NCBI GenBank assembly: GCA_910586015.1 | Contig: CAJUGJ010000004.1 | Location: 1 to 64,000, forward strand | Length of the DNA stretch: 64,000 nt | DNA from: an uncultured Lachnospiraceae bacterium | Lineage (GTDB): Bacteria > Bacillota > Clostridia > Lachnospirales > Lachnospiraceae | Reading direction: 5' to 3' | Shown: positions 6,763 to 15,298 of the stretch, piece by piece | Position numbering within the stretch: position 1 is the stretch's first letter | Layout: the number at the start of each line of letters is the position of its first letter | The notes under the pieces: model-generated | Seen by the model: only the letters and a program-made list of their open reading frames with translations | Databases searched by the model: none | Told to the model about the DNA's origin: nothing | Made by a program: the position numbers and the translations under genes

Positions 6763-9285
6763 TTAATTTTTTTTATAATAGGACAGATATGGAAGAATAC
6801 AGTTTGATTCCATACTTGTATTTACAAATTTAACTTGTATTTCATTAGAATCATTTATATATTTTTTCAATTCTTCCCCTGATATTTCTTTAATTTCATT
6901 TGAATTTAGGGATTCCCAACTACATCGAAACACAAAATCGTAACTTCTATCAGTAAGGTTAAAAAAATAGATATCCCCTGCCATTTCAGATAGATCTTCC
7001 GTTTTAGGAAGTTGATTCAACATTTGCGTTAGCAAAATTTTTGTCACTTCCTCTTCTTTTGGAAGATGATATTGAACAACTAGTGATTCTGTCATAATAT
7101 ACCTAAAACTGTCTTTTTCTAATGTCCCATCTATAATTTCCATATAGGAATCCATTATTGGAACAAACTGCTGTTCTGCACTTATATATTGTTCCTCCAT
7201 TGGTACAATAATAAGTGTTGTCCCATAACTGCCTTCTTTCAGTTCTGTTTTTGCAAGTGGATTTTTTTCTGTGATCTCTTCAGAAAATCCAATCAAATAA
7301 CTTCCTTTTTGTTCTAACAGATCTAATAGGGCATACTTTGTTGCTAATATGTTTCTTTGTTTTTTTGCAGATAAACGTTTATATTCTTGTAATGGCACTT
7401 CCTGATAAGCATAAACCAATTCATCATTTGCGATATTAAATGCCTGTTCTGATGTAAATGAGATTGTTTCTCCACTTTGTATGGTTCCTAAATCTATACA
7501 AAGATGATTACTATAGATAAACGCATCTTCTAAATTAAATGAAAATAAATTCGTTACATTTCCTTCAATACTGACATCATCTACAGAAACTTCTCCTAAT
7601 GGAATTTCTTCATAGTTTGCTGTATAGGAAGTCTGATAATTTGTTTTCGTAAAAGCTGGAAGTTTTTCAAGAGTTATCGTAGTTTCTTCTTCCTGTATAT
7701 TAATACAGTTTGTATAATTTTCATATTTAGTTGGTAATGAATTGGAAAACCAAGGATCACTATACAAAATATTATAATAGGATAGTTCTGGAGATCTATT
7801 TTTTATAGTCAGTTCTTTATTATTCTTTAAATCAAAACTATGAGCTTGATTATTTGAAAGTTCTACATAAAAATTTAATGTTCCCTGTGCTGTCTTTTCT
7901 CCTACTTTAAAAACTTCAACATTAAAATATCCATAAAATGGCTCTTCTACACGTGTCGAACTTCCCATTTCATATACAATAAAAGTAAAGAGTAAAGAAA
8001 GAATTGGAACTACTCCCCATAAATACTGAATCCGATCCATACGGGAAAGTATCCAATAAATGAAAGGAGATATTACAAGTAAATATATAATAAATATTAA
8101 AAGATATCTAGTAACAGAAGGTATCTGTTCCTGTCTTGCTGTATCTAATATATCCTGAGTCCAGTAATCATTAGAATATCCATAACTTTCGGAATTAATT
8201 TTTTGTTTTCCTGTTTCTGTGATCTGTTCCATAAAAAAATTTGTTAGCCAAGTCTGTGCTGCTTTCCATACAGATTCCTCCATTTCAAGAGAAAATGCTA
8301 AATATAATACTTTACCCTTTCCAACCTGCTTTTGAACTGCTAATATTTCTGTATCTTCTCGAAGACAGATCTCCGTTTCTGACTGTGGAAGTTCTATAAT
8401 CTGTTTTGTAATTGGTTCAGATTTCATATCACTTAACATTCTGTCTTGTAACATCGTTTTTCCAATATAAATTGGCAATAAAACTCCTGACTCTTTTCTT
8501 CTTTTTTCAATATCAAGTAATGTAGAAACACGTTCTTCTTCATATCTATTTACTTGTTCTCTCAAACTTCGAAATACTTCTTTTTCAACTCCAAATGTAA
8601 GTTCTTTCTGTGTCAGTTCTTTTCCTCTATTTTCATACTCTCCAAATTTAGTTCCTGCTCCAAGAACCAACAGTCCTCCTGCCTCAATCCACTGATTTAC
8701 TGACTGTATTTGTTTTTGTGAATATTTAGAATCATCTGAGGAATTAATAAATAAAATATCTAAAGTATCTAGTCCATTTTCTTTATTTGATAAACTATTT
8801 TCATCTAATTGGAGTACATTATTTCCAAAGTCTTCAAGGTATTTTACTTTCTCTTGGCTACTTCCTAATACTCCTAACTGCATCAATGAACCATAGTGTT
8901 TGATTTGAAAAGAGTTCTCATATTCTGCTAATATTTCTTTTTCAGAAGAGAGAATAAGAATTTGATATCCTGTAAAATCAAAATCTGTCTTAATCTGAAA
9001 ACAGAGCTCTTTTCTTTCCCCTTTTACTAAAGAAAACGACTGTTCATATCGAACTCCCCCTTGTAATCTTCCAGAAGCTAAAGTTAATTGAACTGTCCCT
9101 TCTACTGCTTCCTGTAAATTCATTATATCAATAGTAAAAACACAAACTCTTCCATACCTTGCTTCTTCTTTAGACAGCCCATAGGATACCTCTAACTGAA
9201 TCCTTTCTTCTGAAGCATAGACCTGTAATGGCTGGCTGAAGAAAACGAAAAACGCAAAAAGTAAGATTTTCCAAATTCGAGCCAC
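6763..9285 (-). CDS. large membrane protein of the ABC module, with a GATase-like extracytoplasmic domain
   Basis: The 840-residue protein starts with GTG at 9285, nine bases after GGAG. It has a signal peptide (about 1-25), a large extracytoplasmic part, then two membrane segments near residues 381-400 and 408-425, then a second polar part. Within the first part, LDILFINSSDDSKYS and IEAGGLLVLGAG resemble the glutamine amidotransferase-like fold also found in GldG and DUF4350 proteins. This is a resemblance of pattern, not a family assignment I can prove. It lies between the sensor kinase gene and the ABC ATPase gene, so it is probably a subunit or partner of that transporter. Confidence 0.6.
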   Translation of the reverse strand: MARIWKILLFAFFVFFSQPLQVYASEERIQLEVSYGLSKEEARYGRVCVFTIDIMNLQEAVEGTVQLTLASGRLQGGVRYEQSFSLVKGERKELCFQIKTDFDFTGYQILILSSEKEILAEYENSFQIKHYGSLMQLGVLGSSQEKVKYLEDFGNNVLQLDENSLSNKENGLDTLDILFINSSDDSKYSQKQIQSVNQWIEAGGLLVLGAGTKFGEYENRGKELTQKELTFGVEKEVFRSLREQVNRYEEERVSTLLDIEKRRKESGVLLPIYIGKTMLQDRMLSDMKSEPITKQIIELPQSETEICLREDTEILAVQKQVGKGKVLYLAFSLEMEESVWKAAQTWLTNFFMEQITETGKQKINSESYGYSNDYWTQDILDTARQEQIPSVTRYLLIFIIYLLVISPFIYWILSRMDRIQYLWGVVPILSLLFTFIVYEMGSSTRVEEPFYGYFNVEVFKVGEKTAQGTLNFYVELSNNQAHSFDLKNNKELTIKNRSPELSYYNILYSDPWFSNSLPTKYENYTNCINIQEEETTITLEKLPAFTKTNYQTSYTANYEEIPLGEVSVDDVSIEGNVTNLFSFNLEDAFIYSNHLCIDLGTIQSGETISFTSEQAFNIANDELVYAYQEVPLQEYKRLSAKKQRNILATKYALLDLLEQKGSYLIGFSEEITEKNPLAKTELKEGSYGTTLIIVPMEEQYISAEQQFVPIMDSYMEIIDGTLEKDSFRYIMTESLVVQYHLPKEEEVTKILLTQMLNQLPKTEDLSEMAGDIYFFNLTDRSYDFVFRCSWESLNSNEIKEISGEELKKYINDSNEIQVKFVNTSMESNCILPYLSYYKKN

Positions 9286-9304
9286 CTTGATTTGCTCCTT
9301 TCAG

Positions 9305-10498
9305 TCATACGGTTATAGGAAGTTTTACTTCAAATACCGTTCCATTAAAATCACTGCGGGCAGTCAGACTTCCACCATGAAGCTGAATAATATTTTTTGC
9401 AATAGTTAATCCTAAACCACTTCCGCCGGTTTCTGTACTTCTCGATGTTTCTATACGATAAAATTTTTCAAAAATATCATTTAGAGCATCTTCTGGAATC
9501 AATTCTCCAAAGTTTTTAATTGAAACAACTGCAAATTCTTCTACTCTTTTTACATAAATCATAATATTTTTTCCGTCTGCTCCATATTTAACTGCATTAC
9601 TGATTAAATTAGCAAATGCTCTTGCTAATAGTCCTCCGTCTGCTAAAAGAAGAAGTGATGTTTCTTTACATTCAAACTTACATTGCAGTTTATTTTCTTC
9701 AAAACTGGGGTAAAATTCCTCGTACATTTGTTCCATCATTTTAACAAGATCTAATTCTTGGCATACTGGCTTTACTTCTCCAAAATCTAATTTGGTATAC
9801 GTAAATAAATCCTCAATTAGTTTTTCTAAGCGTTTTGACTTATCATAGGCAATGTGAATATATTTGTTTCTTGTTTTCTCATCCATTGGCTTTTCTGCTA
9901 CTAAATTCAGATATCCAATAATAGAAGTTAATGGTGTTCTTAAATCATGTGCTACATTAGTAATTAAATCATTCTTAGCATTTTCCGACTTTCTTTCATT
10001 TTCAAATAGGGTATAAACTTCCTTTGCCATCTTATTCAAATTGACAGCGATGTCTGTCAGTTCATTATCATTTCGCACAACAACTCTTGTCTTAAAATCA
10101 CCAGCGGACATTTTAGCAATCCCCTCTGTAATCTCTTCTAGGTATGTGCTAAATCTTTTAGTAAAAATCAGAAAAAAAGTAATAAAAAGAGCAAGTCCCA
10201 ATATAATAGCAGCTCCCATAATTACAACTATGGTACCTGTTTTTAATACTGGCATATCCCTTCCTAAATCTCCTCTAAGAGAACTATACAGTTCCAAACT
10301 ATTAGAACTTTCACTGATTGCCTGTGTCGTTTTATACATTAAACTTCTTTCTTTATTTTTATTTAGCATATAAATAATAAAAGAACCAACTCCAAAAATT
10401 GCCCCCTCGGAAACTAGGGTACAAATCAGACTAAACAGACTGTAGAGAACAATTTCAAAGCGAAAGCTTTTTAAAATATTACGATGCTCACTTTTCAA
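9305..10498 (-). CDS. two-component sensor histidine kinase
   Basis: A 397-residue membrane kinase. Membrane segments lie at about 14-45 and 89-113 with only a short loop outside, so it may sense the membrane or a partner protein. A HAMP linker follows (about 114-166), then HisKA with the phospho-acceptor His184 in NVAHDLRTPL, then HATPase_c with the N box NLISNAVKYGADG, the F box FEKFYRI and the G2 box GGSGLGLTIAK. The start is TTG at 10498, overlapping the end of the regulator gene by 11 bases and preceded by a weak TAGG site. It probably controls the ABC module transcribed with it. Confidence 0.92.
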   Translation of the reverse strand: MKSEHRNILKSFRFEIVLYSLFSLICTLVSEGAIFGVGSFIIYMLNKNKERSLMYKTTQAISESSNSLELYSSLRGDLGRDMPVLKTGTIVVIMGAAIILGLALFITFFLIFTKRFSTYLEEITEGIAKMSAGDFKTRVVVRNDNELTDIAVNLNKMAKEVYTLFENERKSENAKNDLITNVAHDLRTPLTSIIGYLNLVAEKPMDEKTRNKYIHIAYDKSKRLEKLIEDLFTYTKLDFGEVKPVCQELDLVKMMEQMYEEFYPSFEENKLQCKFECKETSLLLLADGGLLARAFANLISNAVKYGADGKNIMIYVKRVEEFAVVSIKNFGELIPEDALNDIFEKFYRIETSRSTETGGSGLGLTIAKNIIQLHGGSLTARSDFNGTVFEVKLPITV

Positions 10499-11195
10499 TT
10501 TTATAACCTACCCCCCAAACGGTCTTGATAATTTCAGCATTTTTTGGATCAGCTTCAATCTTTTCACGAATTCTTCGGATATGCACCATCACTGTATTAT
10601 TCGCCTCATACATCTTTTCGTTCCAAACACGTTCAAAAATTTCATCTGTACTAAATACTCGCCCTGGATTTGAGGCTAAAAGATATAGAATTTCAAACTC
10701 GATTGGTGTGAGTCGAACTTCTTTGCCAAAAGAAGTAACTTGATGTGTTTCTTTATTGATTACCAGTTGTCTAACAATTACTTCGCTTTCTTCTGTAAAT
10801 TCTCCTGTAGCTTTTGGATTTAATTCCATATAGCGACGAAGCTGTGACTTTACACGTGCTGTCAATTCCAAAGGATTAAAGGGCTTACTTACATAATCAT
10901 CTGCCCCTCCGGTCAGACCTATAATTTTATCTAAATCTGTAGATTTAGCACTCAATAAAATAATCGGAATCGCACTCTTTTCCCTAATTTTACGACACAT
11001 TGTCAAACCGTCCATTCCGGGCATCATAATATCCAAAACTACTAATTTAATTTCCTCTTTTTCTAAAATTGCAAGACCATCTTTCGCACTATAAGCTTTA
11101 AATACCTCATAACCATCACCTACTAGATGAATTTCTACTAATTCTGCAATCTCTTTATCATCATCTACTACTAAGATTTTAACTGGCTTTGCCAA
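10488..11195 (-). CDS. OmpR-family response regulator
   Basis: A 235-residue regulator with an N-terminal receiver (acidic DDD at 11-13, phospho-acceptor Asp55 in LVVLDIMMPG, the T/S switch in IILLSAKS, Lys in YVSKPFNPLE) and a C-terminal winged helix (LTPIEFEILYLLA, DNA helix in VMVHIRRIREKIE). I place the start at TTG 11195, eight bases after GGAGG. A GTG nine bases further upstream overlaps that site itself. It is the first gene of the operon, driven by an extended -10 promoter. Confidence 0.92.
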   Translation of the reverse strand: MAKPVKILVVDDDKEIAELVEIHLVGDGYEVFKAYSAKDGLAILEKEEIKLVVLDIMMPGMDGLTMCRKIREKSAIPIILLSAKSTDLDKIIGLTGGADDYVSKPFNPLELTARVKSQLRRYMELNPKATGEFTEESEVIVRQLVINKETHQVTSFGKEVRLTPIEFEILYLLASNPGRVFSTDEIFERVWNEKMYEANNTVMVHIRRIREKIEADPKNAEIIKTVWGVGYKIEK

Positions 11196-11237
11196 TCCGT
11201 TCACCTCCTTTAATATAGGCTTATTTTCCTATAAAGC

Positions 11238-11246
11238 ATTATAACA
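11238..11246 (-). promoter_or_regulatory. extended -10 promoter of the two-component/ABC operon
   Basis: TGT-TATAAT on the minus strand, 43 bases upstream of the regulator start, has a TG one base ahead of the hexamer. The -35 region is weak, as expected for this type. Confidence 0.55.
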
Positions 11247-11287
11247 AATAAATTGATACATTTCTTTACTTTTTCCTTACAAAATAT

Positions 11288-11315
11288 AAAAAAGCAGCTT
11301 TACAACTGCTTTTTT
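11288..11315 (-). terminator. terminator upstream of the two-component operon, antisense side of rnpB
   Basis: A 10-bp stem (AAAAAAGCAG with CTGCTTTTTT, 8-base loop) with T-runs on both strands. On the minus strand it would stop transcripts coming from the dnaG-rpoD operon through rnpB before they enter the regulator gene. It shares bases with the rnpB promoter. Confidence 0.7.
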
Positions 11316-11327
11316 TCATGATAAAAT
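11299..11327 (+). promoter_or_regulatory. rnpB promoter
   Basis: TTTACA-N17-TAAAAT, five of six matches in each box. The predicted start near 11334 agrees with the first base of the RNase P RNA P1 helix. The -35 box sits in the loop of the antisense terminator hairpin. Confidence 0.7.
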
Positions 11328-11333
11328 GAGCCG

Positions 11334-11713
11334 TATGGAGCAGCACAGATGACCGCATCGCATAAAGCGCTGAGGAAAGTCCGGGCTTTACAGGGCAGGG
11401 TGCCGGATAACGTCCGGTGGAGGCAACTCTAAGGATAGTGCAACAGAAAAGAAACCGCCATCTTATGATGGTAAGGGTGGAATGGCAGTGTAAGAGACTA
11501 CCGCCTTTCTGGTAACAGAAAGGGCTGTGTAAACCCCACCTAAAGCAAGACCAAATGTTCTGCCTTAGGGCAGAGGAAGGCGATACGGCTGCCCGTCGTG
11601 CCTTCAGGTAGGTCGCGTCTTCGTTTGGTAACAGGCGAAGAGAGTCATACGGTAACGTATGGTCAAGATAGATGGTCATCGAATACAGAACCCGGCTTAT
11701 AGTGCTGCTCATA
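11334..11713 (+). ncRNA. rnpB: RNase P RNA, type A
   Basis: This is the catalytic RNA that removes 5' leaders from tRNA precursors. The highly conserved GAGGAAAGTCCGGGCT near 11371 and ACAGAACCCGGCTTATAG near 11684 pair to form P4 and flanks. Also seen are CAGGGTGCC, GGATAGTGCAACAGA, AAACCGCC, GGTAAGGGTGGAA, GGTAAACCCC-like and GCAAGACCAAAT elements in the usual order. The ends are set by helix P1, where GGAGCAGCAC pairs with GTGCTGCTC. The length of about 380 nt and the layout are those of the ancestral A type, not the Bacillus B type. Confidence 0.97.
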
Positions 11714-13373
11714 CCTTAAAACAACTTCCACCAACAAATTCTCTTAAAATTGAATTCTTTGGTATTTCTTCTGTACTTACTCCTAAAAAGTATTCTAAAA
11801 ACTTCAAAAGTCGTTTTGCTTCCTGATATTCCTTACAATCTTTCTCAACGCTAAATAATAATGGTTCTGCGTACTGTTTTAATACTGCTAATTCATAGAT
11901 CAAAGCAGAATTAAACATACAGTCACAGTCTTCTTGAAATGGAAAAATATTTTCTTCTTCTCCTCTTCGGACAGAAGACCACATTCCAATCGTATGTTTA
12001 GCAGATGCCCCTCTATTTCTTGCATCACGTACTAAACGACGGATAAGTCTTCCATCTGTTGTTGAAATTCTGTTATGCTCATCAATATTTAATTGTGTTA
12101 AAGCACTAATATAGATTTTAAATTTACTTTCTCTTGGAAGAGAATAAGAAAGTTTATCATTTAGTCCATGAATTCCTTCAATAACTAAAAGATCTTCTTC
12201 CTCTAACTGTTTAAAATTTCCTTTATATTCTCGTTTTCCTGTTTTAAAATTAAAGGTAGGTAATTCTATACATTGTCCATTCAATAAAGCTGTCATATCT
12301 TTATTAAATTGTTCTACATCTATTGCAAAAAGAGTTTCGAAATTATAGTTTCCATTCTCGTCCAACGGAGTATCTTCTCTATTGACAAAATAATCGTCTA
12401 CTGCTATAGGATGTGGTTTAAATCCAAGTGTACGAAGTTGGATAGAAAGCCGGTGCGAAAATGTAGTTTTTCCAGAAGAGGAAGGTCCTGCAATCATAAT
12501 AAATTTCTTTCCTCCTGCTGCTTTAATACGTTCTGCAATTTCTGCTATTTTCTTTTCCTGAAATGCCTCTTGTACTAAAATCAAATCTCCAATCATTCCC
12601 TTTGTAATCTGCTCATTCAAAGCTCCAACATTTTCAATTTCCATTGTCTTTCCCCATTGGTTCGATTCTCTCTGAACCAAAAACAGTTTTTCCCGTAAGA
12701 CAAGTTTTGATAGTTTTTTCGTGTCTTTTTTAGATGGCAGTATCAAAAAAAATCCGTCTTTATAGAGTTGTAAATCGAAAACAGACAAAATTCCAGTACT
12801 TGCAGGCATATATCCATAATAATAATCTTCAAATCCGTCAAGACGATAAATATTTGTTTTAGAAGTTCTACGATAGCGAAATAATTTTTCTTTGTCATAC
12901 ATTTTATATTGATGAAATAATTCTACTGCTTCCTGTGTATCAACCGTTCGCTTTTCAAATGGTAGATCTCTGTCTATCAATCGCTTCATTTCCTCTTTTA
13001 TTTTAGAAAGTAGGTTCTCATCTAAAAGAAGTTCTCCTTCTACTTCACAAAACAGAGAATCTCCAATCGAATATTCCACACAAATTCGACGAATCTGTGC
13101 CTGATCTATTACTCGATAAAATGCTCGCATTAAAACTAAAACAAGTCCGCGTACATAAGTTAAATAGCCATCACTTTCTGCTGTTGTGACAAACTCTAAA
13201 GTGCAATCTTTTGATTCTTGTTTTGTCAGTTCTCTTAATCTTCCATCCACATTTACTAAAACAATAGGATTTTCATATTCGCTTTGATATTCTTTTGCAA
13301 TTTCTAAATAGGTAACATTTTCTGGATATTTTTTTCTCACTCCCTGAATTGTTATTTTTCTATCACTCACCAC
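11709..13373 (-). CDS. nucleoside (uridine-like) kinase with N-terminal TGS domain
   Basis: A 554-residue cytoplasmic protein. Residues about 1-60 form a TGS domain, followed by a region like the second additional domain of threonyl-tRNA synthetase (about 65-200). The C-terminal half is a phosphoribulokinase/uridine kinase P-loop enzyme with Walker A in AGPSSSGKTTF, the base and sugar region AVDDYFVNREDTP, and LLVIEGIHGLND. This fusion is known in clostridia and is usually annotated nucleoside kinase; the true substrate is uncertain. The start is GTG at 13373 or the adjacent GTG, after AAGGAG. The TGA stop lies in the last bases of the convergent rnpB gene. It ends the dnaG-rpoD-trmK operon. 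Confidence 0.88.
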   Translation of the reverse strand: MVSDRKITIQGVRKKYPENVTYLEIAKEYQSEYENPIVLVNVDGRLRELTKQESKDCTLEFVTTAESDGYLTYVRGLVLVLMRAFYRVIDQAQIRRICVEYSIGDSLFCEVEGELLLDENLLSKIKEEMKRLIDRDLPFEKRTVDTQEAVELFHQYKMYDKEKLFRYRRTSKTNIYRLDGFEDYYYGYMPASTGILSVFDLQLYKDGFFLILPSKKDTKKLSKLVLREKLFLVQRESNQWGKTMEIENVGALNEQITKGMIGDLILVQEAFQEKKIAEIAERIKAAGGKKFIMIAGPSSSGKTTFSHRLSIQLRTLGFKPHPIAVDDYFVNREDTPLDENGNYNFETLFAIDVEQFNKDMTALLNGQCIELPTFNFKTGKREYKGNFKQLEEEDLLVIEGIHGLNDKLSYSLPRESKFKIYISALTQLNIDEHNRISTTDGRLIRRLVRDARNRGASAKHTIGMWSSVRRGEEENIFPFQEDCDCMFNSALIYELAVLKQYAEPLLFSVEKDCKEYQEAKRLLKFLEYFLGVSTEEIPKNSILREFVGGSCFKV

Positions 13374-13388
13374 ATTAACTCCTTTATT

Positions 13389-14114
13389 TTATTTCTTATC
13401 AAACCAAACTAATGCCCTTTGAATATTGAAAAGTTCCTGTTCTAACTGCTGATATCTGTCTGTTGCCTTTTTTGTAGAAGAAAGCGACAATTCTTCTGAC
13501 AATCGTTTGATATATTCTTTTCTATGCAGTAGAAATTCTTTTAAGACCGAATGACGACAGGTAAGCAAATATTCTCCATATTCTTCAAAAATATCCCTAT
13601 CTATTATTTCTTTTTGTATAAGATCCTCTTTTTGGTCTTTCTTTCTTGCTTTTATAACAACATAGTATTTTCCGGCATCAATACACATATCTTCAAAAAG
13701 AATTTGGAAACCGGTATTATGTAAGTATGTTCTTACTTTACCTATCTCCGACTGTGGCTGTAAGATCAATTCCGTTGTTTCGTTTGTGCAAGAACTTCCT
13801 TCCGAAAGAATTTTTATCATCAGTGCTCCGCCCATTCCAGCCATTATAATACTATCTACCTCATTGGGCTTTATATGTTTTAGTCCATTTGACTGTCGAA
13901 GAGTAATCCTATCGGAAAGACCATAATTTTTAATATTTTCTTCTGCCCGTATTAGCGGTCCAGTATGAACATCTGAAGCAATACAAGATTTTGCAATTCC
14001 CCGTCTTATTAAATCAATGGAAAGGTACGCATGATCACATCCAACGTCTGCGATCTTGCTCCCCTTTGATACACAATCTGCAACCATTTTCATTCGTTTT
14101 GTAAGTTCTATCAT
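13389..14114 (-). CDS. trmK: tRNA (adenine-22-N1)-methyltransferase
   Basis: The 241-residue protein matches TrmK (YqfN), which methylates N1 of A22 in tRNA with S-adenosylmethionine. The SAM motif is IADVGCDHAYLSI (about residues 21-33), followed by ASDVHTGPL and the catalytic-face motif IIMAGMGGALM (about 89-99). The C-terminal 70 residues form a helical coiled-coil tail typical of the family. It begins a few bases after the rpoD stop, as in the conserved dnaG-rpoD-trmK order of Firmicutes. Confidence 0.93.
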   Translation of the reverse strand: MIELTKRMKMVADCVSKGSKIADVGCDHAYLSIDLIRRGIAKSCIASDVHTGPLIRAEENIKNYGLSDRITLRQSNGLKHIKPNEVDSIIMAGMGGALMIKILSEGSSCTNETTELILQPQSEIGKVRTYLHNTGFQILFEDMCIDAGKYYVVIKARKKDQKEDLIQKEIIDRDIFEEYGEYLLTCRHSVLKEFLLHRKEYIKRLSEELSLSSTKKATDRYQQLEQELFNIQRALVWFDKK

Positions 14115-14119
14115 ATCAT

Positions 14120-15241
14120 CTACTCATCCAAATAATCTCTTAATTTTCTACTTCTGCTTGGATGTCTTAATTTACGGAGTGCTTTTGCCTCAATTTGACG
14201 AATTCGTTCTCTTGTGACATTAAATTCACGCCCTACTTCTTCTAAGGTTCTAGCACGTCCATCATCTAATCCAAACCTAAGTCGTAATACTTTTTGTTCT
14301 CTATCTGTAAGCGTACTTAATACATCAACAAGCTGTTCTTTTAAAAGAGTAAATGCTGCTGCATCTGCTGGTATTGGCATATTGTCATCCTGAATAAAAT
14401 CTCCTAAATGGCTGTCCTCTTCTTCTCCAATCGGTGTTTCTAAAGAAACTGGTTCTTGGGAAATCTTTTGAATTTCTCGTACTCTGTCCACTGGAAGATT
14501 CATCTCTTTGGCAATCTCTTCTGGAAAAGGTTCTCTTCCTAACTCTTGTAATAATTGTCTTTGTACTCGAATTAATTTATTAATTGTTTCTACCATATGA
14601 ACTGGAATTCGAATAGTTCTTGCCTGATCTGCAATCGCTCTCGTAATTGCCTGTCGAATCCACCAAGTAGCATAGGTACTAAATTTATATCCTTTCCGAT
14701 AGTCAAACTTTTCTACTGCTTTTATTAATCCTAAATTTCCTTCCTGAATTAAATCTAAAAACTGCATTCCTCTACCTACATAGCGTTTTGCAATACTGAC
14801 AACCAATCGTAAGTTTGCTTCCGCAAGTCTTTTTTTTGCTTCTGTATCTCCTTGTTCCATCTTTTGGGCAAGTACAATTTCTTCTTCTGAAGAAAGCAAA
14901 GGCACTTTTCCGATTTCCTTTAAATACATTCGTACTGGATCTTCTAATCCAATTCCTTCTGGAATGGAAAGATCAATCTTTGACAGATCCTCACTCTCAT
15001 CTTCAATTAGAGCAAGTTCGTCGTCACTGACATCATCTACTTCATCTAATTCTGGAATACGAAGTACATCGACATTATTTGCCTCAAGAAATTCATAAAT
15101 ACGGTCAATTTTATCTGAATCCATTTCCATATCCGCAAAAAAGTCATTGATTTCATCATATTCCAATACATTTTTCTTTTTCTTTGCGAATATTAGTAAT
15201 TCTTTGAGCTTATCATGAAATTTTATCATGGTGTCGTCCAT
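14120..15241 (-). CDS. rpoD: primary RNA polymerase sigma factor SigA
   Basis: A 373-residue vegetative sigma factor. Region 1.2 contains [11 protein letters not shown], region 2 contains [14 protein letters not shown] and [15 protein letters not shown], region 3 contains [14 protein letters not shown], and region 4.2 ends with [17 protein letters not shown]. The start is placed at ATG 15241, nine bases after AGAGGG; a TTG three codons upstream is in frame but badly spaced. It lies 57 bases after dnaG in the classic macromolecular synthesis operon. Confidence 0.97.
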   Translation of the reverse strand: MDDTMIKFHDKLKELLIFAKKKKNVLEYDEINDFFADMEMDSDKIDRIYEFLEANNVDVLRIPELDEVDDVSDDELALIEDESEDLSKIDLSIPEGIGLEDPVRMYLKEIGKVPLLSSEEEIVLAQKMEQGDTEAKKRLAEANLRLVVSIAKRYVGRGMQFLDLIQEGNLGLIKAVEKFDYRKGYKFSTYATWWIRQAITRAIADQARTIRIPVHMVETINKLIRVQRQLLQELGREPFPEEIAKEMNLPVDRVREIQKISQEPVSLETPIGEEEDSHLGDFIQDDNMPIPADAAAFTLLKEQLVDVLSTLTDREQKVLRLRFGLDDGRARTLEEVGREFNVTRERIRQIEAKALRKLRHPSRSRKLRDYLDE

Positions 15242-15298
15242 TCTAATCAACCCTCTTTCTCGTCCGAATCTTTAAAAAGTTTCTCTCTGTCATTAAGT

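Noticed and set aside
6763..9285. Call of the 840-residue protein as a DUF4350 or GldG member
   Set aside because: The pattern is similar but weak, so only a descriptive name is given.
11266..11712. A 148-codon frame on the minus strand
   Set aside because: It is the antisense of RNase P RNA, whose conserved core is unmistakable on the plus strand.
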